A DNA stretch of 64,000 bases from Limnephilus marmoratus (Eukaryota; Arthropoda; Insecta; Trichoptera; Limnephilidae): NCBI GenBank assembly GCA_917880885.1, contig OU862913.1, forward strand, positions 41,511,460 through 41,575,459, read 5' to 3'. Below are positions 56,183 to 64,000 of this stretch, in pieces; the first letter of the stretch is position 1, and the number at the start of each line of letters is the position of its first letter. The position numbers were made by a program, and so were the translations under genes. Under the pieces are notes generated by a model, which saw only the letters and a program-made list of their open reading frames with translations, made no database searches and was not told the DNA's origin.

Positions 56183-56828
56183 TGAAACAATTATGTCATT
56201 CATCCTCACAAAAGTGTGCCTTACTGAGACCTATGCGGACACATTCACAGAATAGATATGCTTGAAACTATCGGATTTTCGGTCTTAGATCTCGACGCTA
56301 TACCAGGGAATCTCCAGTATTCAAAACTAATAACAATATACTGTATATCCTGAAACGCGCAGTAAAGATTTGATTATTTTCATTTTAAAACTAAAATAGC
56401 GAATTATTTTCAAAAAGTCTAATATTTGCAAACTGAATATTAAAATTAAGTTAACGTATTTTATAATTAGTTTTTAAAATATAGTAATAATTACATCACT
56501 GACTAATTAAAAAAAATATATTTATCTCTCAATTTCAAAGTTAATAATTATTTCAATTATAAAATAAACATTTCGTTGTACATGGATCGTGTGTAGCGTT
56601 ATATAGTATACTAACTATCATATGCATTCCTCTTTTCTCAGAATACTAATGGAGGGAAATAATTATGCCAGTGAACATCTTCAATTTATCATCAAACATA
56701 TCGATTGTCCAGTTGATTAATCAGACTTCTCCAAATACTAAGTTTTGAGATAATGGGGAATGCAAAATTCGAATGCTCGCCATAAATCAATCACTATTTA
56801 CACGAGTCTTTGTTTTACATGTTAAATA

Positions 56829-57256
56829 GGAGGCGTCTACTAATATCTACAGGAATTCCAAAAACTGAAAAAATCGAACTAATATCTATGAGAATCAAAG
56901 TGTTGACGAATATCTACAGCTCAAACTGTTGATTAATACCTATGAGAACCAAAGTGTTGACGAATATCTACAGCACTGGCAGAGGTTGGATTTGCAATTG
57001 TGTATAGCATATTGGAATAACGTAGTAAATTTAAAAAACTTAATTTACGTAAGTATGTATGTAAAAATCCCTAATATCGGACTATTGGACACATTTAGCT
57101 GATTAGTCCAACCTATGCTCTGTAGATATTAATTAGTTCAACCTAAGCTCTGTAGATATTAATCAACACTCTGAAGTTCGTAGATATTAGTTCAACATAT
57201 GAGCTGTAGATATTCGTCAGACATACAGGCTGTAGATATTAGTATCTGGAGTCGTT
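56829..57256. mobile_element. TAATATCTACAG foldback/MITE element, copy 2
   Basis: Reverse-orientation copy of 30626-31059. It starts GGAGGCGTCTACTAAT and ends AGTATCTGGAGTCGTT, with five direct and five inverted TAATATCTACAG-like motifs and the same TTGGATTTGCAATTGTGTAT core. It starts about 650 bp after the ZNF-D stop. Confidence 0.88.
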
Positions 57257-57428
57257 AAATATGATATAAAATAATACCAGGAGGCTTAAAGGGCGGTACC
57301 TACCTACATTAGCACGATATTTTGAAATATTCTACTAGTGACAGAAGACATTTTAATTCACAAGCTTTTGTGCATTATAATTGATTTGGTGGTGTTTATG
57401 ATTTATCTAAGTATTGTACCAGATAGAG

Positions 57429-57739
57429 CAAGGGCTAATTTAGGGGGGGGGGGGGCATGTGCGAACAGATTCACAGAATAGACATGCCCATGAATAGACA
57501 TGACATGTGCCCCCCCAGCCGGTATTTTTGTGTACTGTAGAGATTCCATCATAGATAGTACAGAAAATTGTCTTTAATAATCATTTAATTTTTCTATTGT
57601 TTTGACACTTTCATGAACCTTCCTATACATACTTGAACTTGTAGAGATACTTCAAGTTTATTTCTAACAGTAATTATTGATTTTTTTGCCCGTCCGCCCC
57701 TTGTGCCCCTCCCAGAAAAAAATCCTGGATCCGCCCTTG
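57429..57739. mobile_element. hAT-like MITE, 311 bp
   Basis: Starts CAAGGGCTAATTTA and ends TGGATCCGCCCTTG, with an exact 8-bp duplication AGATAGAG (57421-57428 and 57740-57747). The terminus CAAGGGCGGATCCAGGA (reverse complement of the right end) is close to the common insect hAT end. A 13-base G run lies just inside the left end. Confidence 0.88.
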
Positions 57740-58088
57740 AGATAGAGGGTACACTTTACCGTATACTCAACTCAAATATCGCTTTCACTGAGATGTATGA
57801 TCAACTGGATGATCGAAACGCAGATGATTGTCACTGAGGCTGTTTAGTTATGTCAAATGTTTACTATTCCAATGTAAAAGCCCCCTGAAAAGGACGATAA
57901 ATTAATAAATAAAAATGGGCATAGGCAAGTGTGAATCAAGTTAATTAGTGTAATGAAACCTTGAAATCAAAATTCAATAAATTTCTTCAAAAGAATATAC
58001 TTACCCAATATATTAATGAAATAATACTTTAGTTCAATTCAATTTATTATTTTAAAAACTTCATAAAATTGATCATTTTATTGTGAAT

Positions 58089-58316
58089 TCAAGCACAATT
58101 TGTAAACGAGAAATAATAGTAACAGATCTTGTCTTTTAAAGGCAGCTTTATTGGGGGCAAACATGTCATATCCGAATTGATTCTGTTCAACAGAAAGATG
58201 GCTCTCCCCACTGGCAAGACCGTTGGCAAGTTAGTCATGTAGTCTTGGAGATAGAACACTCTGTGCTTTTGGTGATGGAGAGAACCACCGGGAACATAAA
58301 AATTAATGCTCTCCAT
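58089..58316 (-). pseudogene. Non-LTR RT C-terminal fragment
   Basis: The minus strand encodes SINFYVPGGSLHHQKHRVFY, then NLPTVLPVGRAIFLLNRIN, homologous to 19326-19600. An open frame of 75 codons remains, but it is only the extreme C-terminus and is 5'-truncated. Confidence 0.7.
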
Positions 58317-58658
58317 TATCAGAAGGTGAGAAGTTAGACGAATAAAATGACTAGAGATAACAAATAATATACTTAAGCAACAATTATTGCCTATAATAAT
58401 TTTTACCCTTTGTGCTATGCATAAAAATCTTGTCTTAAACGTTAGTTTATCAATTTAAAATAATAATTAAATAAGTAATATAAGTTTGAAGCCCTTTAAT
58501 CCATTGGCTACAGAATTAATGAGCTAAGAAATTAGTCCTCACCACTGAATAAATTTTGTACCAGAAATTGAAAACCAGCATTGGTGTTAAAAATTTACTG
58601 TAACTTTTAAAGCAAGTAAGTATTCAAATTAATTGATTTCTTTAAATTGGTATACATA

Positions 58659-58924
58659 GGGGTCGTCCATTAATCACGTGAGGCTCGAAAGGGGGGTTCG
58701 GAAAAAATCACGTAATATCACGAGGGGGGGGGGGTAAAATGAGATATCACGTGTATTTATTTTTCGTGATAATAGACTGAAAATTTTAAAATACTTTGTA
58801 CAAAAAAAAATACGCGTGATTTTGGGGGGGGGGGGGGTTAGTCTAAAACCTCACCACATATCACCAGGGGGGGGGGGGGTTAAAAATCTGCTAAAAAAAC
58901 ATCACGTGATTAATGGACGACCCC
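58659..58924. mobile_element. 266-bp MITE with long TIRs and G runs
   Basis: Left end GGGGTCGTCCATTAATCACG; the right end is its exact inverse (CGTGATTAATGGACGACCCC), with a TIR of about 23 bp. Three runs of ten or more G lie inside (near 58725, 58825 and 58868). Flanks read CATA and ATAT, so a 2-3-bp target (TA or ATA) is possible. I have seen this terminus type in insect MITEs but will not assign a superfamily. Confidence 0.85.
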
Positions 58925-59310
58925 ATATTGGATTAGGTTAACATAAAAATAAAATTATGTGTAAACAAGGATTCAAATATACCTACTTAACTTTATCTTC
59001 TTTCGTAAGTTTTTTTCACGTTTTTATTCTTAAAGATACAAAAAATACTATTAATAAAGCCTACAATCACTCGCTATTTTGATAAAATTAAATGGCGACT
59101 GGCTGCTACAGAGCTGTAGGCCCTTAAAATTTTATTAAAAGATGTCACTGTTATGCTTGTTTTTTGGCCGACTTACTCTAGCTCGTCCATAAGCCGGGGT
59201 TTGTGCTTAAGTACCTGAGTTGCACACCCGGATGCGAGCCGGGGTTTAGTAGCCAATGGGTTAAATAAGTGAAAATGCCCTTTTTTCTATAATAAAACCA
59301 TTAAAAACTA

Positions 59311-59645
59311 GCTGGTCCCGGCATGCGTTGCTATGCCATTTGGTAAATAAATTGTTTCTCCCTGCGTGTCCTTTCCCATTCATTCCGTTACCCTTCCACC
59401 ACCCATTCCTCTCTGCCTCCTCCACCTCCCCTCTTCCCAGTCCACTTCCTCCCTTACCCCGCGAACCCCTCTCCCGAATTCCCCTCCCCCCTCCGCAAAC
59501 CCCCTCACCGATTTCCTTCCCCCCTTTCCCCCTCCCTCCTCCCCCCCTGCATTCCATACATTTATTCCCGGTTCATTTAGTTTTCAAACAGCTCCTGTAC
59601 CACCTATTGCAATTTTTTGTACAAATTTCATAATGCCAGAGCTCA
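59311..59645 (+). mobile_element. Retroelement tail with pyrimidine-rich tract
   Basis: Plus-strand relative of 16841-17456: CGGCATGCGTTGCTATGCCA, CTGCGTGTCCTTTCCCATTC, a C/T tract at 59385-59555, then TTCATAATGCCAGAGCTCAC. Proline-rich frames in the tract are compositional. Confidence 0.6.
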
Positions 59646-59762
59646 CTTATACAAACCTTGTCCTGACAATAACAAACACAAAACAAAAAGAATTATCCAA
59701 TTTGGTGCAGTCGTTCGGAAGTTATGCGCGTACATACATTTCGGCGATTCATTTTTATTTAT

Positions 59763-59795
59763 ATAGATAGATAGAAGATAGATAGATAGATAAAG
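59763..59795 (+). repeat. (GATA)n microsatellite
   Basis: About seven GATA units with one interruption (TAGATAGAAGATAGATAG). Confidence 0.9.
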
Positions 59796-59799
59796 AAAT

Positions 59800-60010
59800 T
59801 TGGGAGTGGTAAAAGGCTTCTCAATTTTACCAAAAAAAAACATGTTTATAAATTCTACTATATCATCTTCTTTGCAGCACATGGTATTATGCAACTCAAA
59901 AGTAAAGTTTCACTCGGTACACGATGAATCTGCAACTTGTTATTTAATTTATCATTGTATTCTGAACACAAAACTGGTTTAAATTAAATCTGTATGAAGT
60001 GAATTAAAAC
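59800..60010. mobile_element. Third, deleted copy of the finger-carrying element
   Basis: CATGTTTATAAATTCTAC, TATGCAACTCAAAAGTAAAG, TCACTCGGTACACGATGAAT and ACTGGTTTAAATTAAATCTG occur in the order seen at 37333 and 37848-37960. Only one finger-like unit remains. Confidence 0.6.
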
Positions 60011-60094
60011 TAATCATAAATTACTAAGGTGAAAAGAATAATAAAATAATGAACACTAACAATAAATCGAGGCAGAGTCTAGAAATTAAACTAG

Positions 60095-61410
60095 GGTAAA
60101 GTTGGGTAAATTTTCGGGATTAGTGTCCGTGGTTATTACGAATAATTTTTAGAAAAAAACTTTAGATTCGCCTTAATCACTATAACAGGAAACTTTTTGC
60201 ATCACGGCCGGCGGAAAATAATGCATTTTAATTTTCAATTTGGGTGAAATGCAGATCCCGCCAATGTCAGGGAATTTAATAAAAATGCACTTTTTAGATG
60301 AGAAAAGTGTGGAGAAGATGAATAAAAAATAAATTAAGGCGCGCTCAGCAAAATTGAGGGAGATACAACCGTTCAAAGTATTTAAAATTTCACTTCGCGA
60401 GTTGATATTGACAGTCCGTTCGCCATTTTTTCATTGCTTATGATGGATCCCAGACCTAATACAGAATTAATAGTACGCCAGCATCACAAACCATGTTACT
60501 CAAACCTAGCGTAGCCGCTAAACCACTTGAAAACTGGGATGTTTTTCTTGCCTTGACGTGAGTAGGCGTTATAAAGGGGCACTTTTTTGTATCACAAACC
60601 ATGTTTAGCGTATTAGGTTATGACAAAATGGCGGGCGGACTGTCAATATCAACTCGCGAAGTGAAATTTTAAATACTTTGAACGGTCGTATCTCCCTCAA
60701 TTTTCCCGAGCGCGCCTTAATTTTTGTTTTATTCAGCTTTTCCACACTTTTCTCATCTAGAAAGTGCCTTTTTATTTAATTTCCAGACATTGGCGGGATC
60801 TGCATTCCTCCCTTCAATTACGTTAAATAAAATTTCACTTCGCGAACCGATACTACGACAGCCCGCCGGCCATTTCGTCACTGTTATGTTGGTATCCCTG
60901 ACCTGGCAAAACAGTGTTTGTCTAGCGGGATTGTGTATGTTATCTTTACTTTAAAAAAACAGCCTACGTTTTTGAATGGTTTGTCTAGCAAAGCATGGTT
61001 TGTCCAGCGGGCTTGTGTATATTATCTTTATTTTGATAAACATCCCAGGATTTGAATGGTTTGTCACCATTCCGGTGCCTGAATAGAGGTTCGTTTACAT
61101 TATATTATTAATTCTGTTCTTCATAATTACGCGCCTTATCATGTATCCCACGAAGTCGGCTACAATCGTATCTAGCTCTTGTTTGTATCAGGTCAGGGAT
61201 ACCAACATAACAGTGAAGAAATGGCCGGCGTGCTGTCGTAGTATCGGTTCGCGAAGGGAAATTTTATTTAACGAAATTGATAATTAAAATGCACTATTTT
61301 CCGTCGGCCGTGATGCAAAGAGTTTTCTTTTATAGTGATTAAGGCGAATCTAAAGTTTTTTTCTAAAAATTATTCGTAATAACCATGGACACTAAAGTTG
61401 TCCTACTCCA
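60095..61410. mobile_element. Foldback element with three nested inverted-repeat pairs
   Basis: Outer arms 60120-60245 and 61272-61395 (TAGTGTCC..GGTTATTACG; CTTTAGATTCGCCTTAATCA). A left inner pair lies at 60248-60437 and 60629-60812 (CTTCGCGAGTTGATATTGAC; GAGGGAGATACAACCGTTC). A right inner pair lies at 60824-60906 and 61186-61271 (CGATACTACGACAGC; GGTATCCCTGACCTG). The phrase ATCACAAACCATGTT and variants of GGTTTGTCTAGC recur in the loops. No coding region. The layout suggests one foldback arm invaded or duplicated within another. Confidence 0.8.
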
Positions 61411-61599
61411 CTTTACTTGTCCACGTTCCACTTTTTTGTATTCTAGATTTCATAAACAAACATACGTGACATTTGCAACCGTATACATAAATCGAATACT
61501 TACTCTTAAAAATTTTTTTTTACGTACCAGCCTATTTACTAATTAAGGTAATGGATACCATTTTTTAAACAAACAATTAATGAAATTAAATATGTATGC

Positions 61600-61665
61600 A
61601 TAATATAGCCTAATCTAACTATTCTAACCTAACTAATCTAAGCTAACTAAATTAACCAAAAAAAC
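61600..61665 (+). repeat. Degenerate TAACC-rich block, second copy
   Basis: Irregular CTAATCTAACTATTCTAACC repeats followed by TTTTGGTTGTTGCTGGGA. Duplicate of the block at 52550. Confidence 0.65.
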
Positions 61666-61954
61666 CGATTTAATTTCTTTTGGTTGTTGCTGGGACAGAA
61701 ATTACAGAGCGTTATTCACACTTGGCGGGTGCGGCGAGCGGAAGCTTCATCGTGAACGGCTACCACGCCGAGACTAAGTATCACAGTTAGTGCAGCATAA
61801 AGAGCATTTTGGCGTGAAGGAACCAGCTACACGCCAGTGATGCCGTATTGCGCGTAAAATTGTTCCTCGCGACCGCAGCACCTTCCTGACTTTATTTTAC
61901 GGATAGCTCTTATACGTGTAAATAAATTATTTTTTTATTTGGAAACTTGCAGAC

Positions 61955-62215
61955 CCGGCCACACGTTGCTGTGGCTAACGAAACACAACGCCATTACCCA
62001 ACCTTTATAAAATCCACACCACCAGTTGCCTGAAATGAATATTTAAATTTCTCGGCTTTTCTCTACTATAATAAGCATGTTTTATACATATAAACCTTCC
62101 CCTTGAATCACTCTATCTATTGGTGAAAACCGCATGAAAATCCGTTGCGTAGTTTAAGATATTTATGCGCACATACATTTTGAGCGACTTCATTTTATAC
62201 TATGTAATGATGATA
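61955..62215 (+). mobile_element. RTE-like retroelement tail
   Basis: CCACACGTTGCTGTGGCTAA, ACGCCATTACCCAACCTTTA and CTATCTATTGGTGAAAACCG match the intron-2 tail at 21370-21735, lacking about 40 bp. Confidence 0.6.
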
Positions 62216-62274
62216 ATAATTTTTTCAATGCTTCGCAGCATTGATTGTCTAAGGTCTAAGTAATATAAATTCTG

Positions 62275-62388
62275 TGAAATATGAATCATGGCGTCGAACA
62301 CTTCGTATATCAATGGAATTAATTTTATCGAATTTAACATATAACATGTACATTTATTCGTCTTCTCCGACATACTCGTAGATACTCA
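62275..62388 (+). repeat. Segmental duplicate of the ZNF-D upstream region
   Basis: Matches 52835-52935 (ATATGAATCATGGCGTCGAA, CACTTCGTATA, TTAACATATAACATG). It is interrupted at 62389 by the gypsy LTR, so any following zinc-finger exon would lie beyond the right edge of the window. Confidence 0.8.
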
Positions 62389-62389
62389 C

Positions 62390-62656
62390 TGTGATGTTCT
62401 TTTATTGTGGCCTTACTAGCCACACAATAATAATTAATAGATAAACGTAAGTTCTTCGTCCTTTATTGTAATGTACAATTGATTCAATGAGTAGTATATT
62501 ATTTGTCTCGGTAGCGACTGATTATAACGGAAGTTAGAATGGATCTGGCAGCTGCCACAGACTAGAGCGCTGTCCCGGCTCGTAAGCCCTTTCGGCAACG
62601 TTCGGCGGACCCGAACATTTCCGAATTAATACATGGATATAATTGCATATATCACA
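62390..62656 (-). repeat. 3' LTR of the Ty3/gypsy element
   Basis: 267 bp on the minus strand, from TGTGATATATGC to AGAACATCACA, with TGTGAT/ATCACA as inverted ends. AATAAAGG at about 62462-62469 (minus) can serve as polyadenylation signal. The partner LTR is outside the window. Confidence 0.8.
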
Positions 62657-62667
62657 CCCTTCCCCCT
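62657..62667 (-). other. Polypurine tract
   Basis: Minus-strand AGGGGGAAGGG directly abuts the 5' TGTG of the LTR, the position of the plus-strand primer in LTR retrotransposons. Confidence 0.85.
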
Positions 62668-62671
62668 GTAA

Positions 62672-62977
62672 ATCAGTCGCTACATATTTAAGTATTTCAA
62701 GTATTTCATGATTCTATATAATTCAAACACTGTAAATATTATACTGATATTTCACTCAAGTTCTTATAATGTTTTTTTCATAAACACATCATTATTAATA
62801 TTTCACACAAAATTATATTAAGTTAGAAGGCTTTCCGTTCCTTCCTTGTGGACTATCTTGGGCGGAGTCTCCCCAACCAGGGATTTGAACTTTTACTTGG
62901 ACCAGCGATTGCCGTGTCTGTGACCTCCGGTGACCTCTCTCCTCCCTCCGCAAATCTGAAATCAGGAGAAAACACCG
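62672..62977 (-). other. Gypsy 3' untranslated segment
   Basis: Between the pol stop and the polypurine tract; no env-like or other open frame is seen. Confidence 0.6.
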
Positions 62978-64000
62978 TCAACTCACTCCACAGATTGGAC
63001 AACTCTTTCTCAGAGTGCTCAGCCTCGTGTTATCAGACGCGGAATCTGGCAAATCTGACTCAACATCATTCCAAGACACTGACAAGTTCCTCATCTGATC
63101 CACATGACGTTTCCAAATTAATTGAGAATCACAAGTTTTTACCAAATATAATTTTTTTCCAATTTTATCTGTAACAATTCCCTTTACCCATGTAAATTTA
63201 TTACTTTTCTTGAAATCTTTAACTAAACATTTTTGTCCCACAATAAAATTTCTTGTTTTTACACCACCATAATACTTAGTTTGTTTACGTTGATTGGCCT
63301 CAATATTTTTATTCGCCAAATCATGGTGTTTTGACACAACCCGTTCATTCTCTTTCGGAATGAGACTGTCAAAAGTAGATCTAAGTTTCCTACCAAACAA
63401 TAAAACTGCTGGCTCGACTTCCGTCGTACAATGTGAAGTATTTCTATAATCGGACAAAAAATGTAACAATTTATCCTTGTAATCAACCTGAAATTTATTT
63501 CCTACCATAAGTTTTTTAAGAAAACTCTTAGTAGTTTTCACTGAATTTTCAGCGATACCATTACTTTTTGGGTGCATCACTGGAGATGACATGAATTTAA
63601 TATTGTTTTCCCGAAGAAACTGTTGGAAAATTTCACTCGTGAAACAAGTTCCGTTATCTGACACTATGAGTTCAGGGTAGCCAAAATTTGAAAATAATTT
63701 CCTCAATTCAAATATAGTATTAGCTGAATCTGCCCTTTGAACTTCAATACAGTCGACCCATTTAGTGAATGAGTCGCAGACGACCAGAAACATTTTCCCT
63801 GCCAGCGGTCCACTATAATCCAGGTGTAACCTACTCCAGACCTTCCCAGAATTAGGCCATACCGATAATTGACTCTTTGGCGGAGATTGTTTCGTCGACG
63901 CGCATTCTGGACATTCCTGAACAATTTTCTCTAAAACTTTGCTCAGCGATGTCCACCAAAAATAACCTTTTGCTAACCCTTTCATCTTTACAATACCTAA
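62978..64000 (-). CDS. Ty3/gypsy pol, integrase region (5' part outside window)
   Basis: Open for 340 codons from the window edge to the stop at 62978. It starts LGIVKMKGLAKGYFWW, the end of the spacer before the integrase zinc region, of which the cysteines in ECPECASTK are visible. The integrase core carries HLDYSGPL (first Asp), VSDNGTCF (second Asp) and NGIAEN (Glu), with 35 residues between the second Asp and the Glu, as in DD35E enzymes. The C-terminal domain contains VGQKCLVKDFKKSNKFTWVK and LYLVKTCDSQLIWKRHVDQM. Enzyme role: inserts the element DNA into the host genome. Reverse transcriptase, RNase H and the 5' LTR must lie beyond 64000. The frame is intact, so the element is young. 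Confidence 0.93.
   Translation of the reverse strand, partial: LGIVKMKGLAKGYFWWTSLSKVLEKIVQECPECASTKQSPPKSQLSVWPNSGKVWSRLHLDYSGPLAGKMFLVVCDSFTKWVDCIEVQRADSANTIFELRKLFSNFGYPELIVSDNGTCFTSEIFQQFLRENNIKFMSSPVMHPKSNGIAENSVKTTKSFLKKLMVGNKFQVDYKDKLLHFLSDYRNTSHCTTEVEPAVLLFGRKLRSTFDSLIPKENERVVSKHHDLANKNIEANQRKQTKYYGGVKTRNFIVGQKCLVKDFKKSNKFTWVKGIVTDKIGKKLYLVKTCDSQLIWKRHVDQMRNLSVSWNDVESDLPDSASDNTRLSTLRKSCPICGVS

Noticed and set aside
59261..59770. Pro-rich and Gly-rich frames
   Set aside because: Compositional frames in the pyrimidine-rich retroelement tail.

Overview
This window is eukaryotic and almost certainly arthropod, most likely insect. It is AT-rich, its genes have GT-AG introns, and it holds C2H2 zinc-finger genes, jockey/CR1-like non-LTR retrotransposons, a Ty3/gypsy element, many hAT-like elements with 8-bp target duplications, PIF/Harbinger parts and degenerate TAACC blocks. 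Lepidoptera is plausible from the RTE-like tail with CCGCGG and the frequent TACCTACC strings, but that is a weak guess.

Layout. (1) 1-14.6 kb: a satellite-like array of ~180-bp monomers with a ~536-bp three-monomer higher-order unit and two larger duplications (4,377-bp and 1,481-bp offsets). A hAT-like element (10082-12437) that itself holds a Harbinger-like element splits the array. (2) 14.6-19.6 kb: a decayed cysteine-rich coding fragment, a candidate solo LTR with a minisatellite, and a minus-strand jockey-like reverse transcriptase inserted into an older plus-strand non-LTR element. (3) 19.77-27.2 kb: a large inverted duplication with two convergent copies of a Myb/SANT-like gene of the type carried by PIF/Harbinger elements. 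The right copy is intact; the left copy looks frameshifted in its last exon. Reverse-transcriptase debris and a Harbinger transposase fossil lie between them. (4) 27.7-56.2 kb: a C2H2 zinc-finger cluster. It has a 7-finger gene (27753-30490, +), a minus-strand set of phase-compatible exons carrying 10 and 13 fingers (34.6-44.6 kb) and a 9-finger gene (53129-56182, +). Most N-terminal exons carry psi-K-x-E (SUMO-consensus-like) motifs. Decayed zinc-finger arrays, at least one inside a mobile element with hAT-like ends, lie among them. (5) 56.2-64 kb: MITEs, a nested foldback element, and a Ty3/gypsy element (integrase, polypurine tract, 3' LTR) that runs off the right edge.

How it fits together. 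The host genes are zinc-finger transcription-factor-like proteins. Nearly everything else is mobile or duplicated DNA. The duplicated non-coding segments (47.4 with 55.0 kb, 52.8 with 62.3 kb, 30.6 with 56.8 kb) suggest that the cluster grew by segmental duplication and continues beyond the right edge. The most unusual items are a hAT-like element carrying a fossil zinc-finger array next to living relatives, a heat-shock-like promoter hit by two hAT-like insertions, and the near-identical palindrome arms. All coordinates were read by eye; family names are from motif recognition, not database search.
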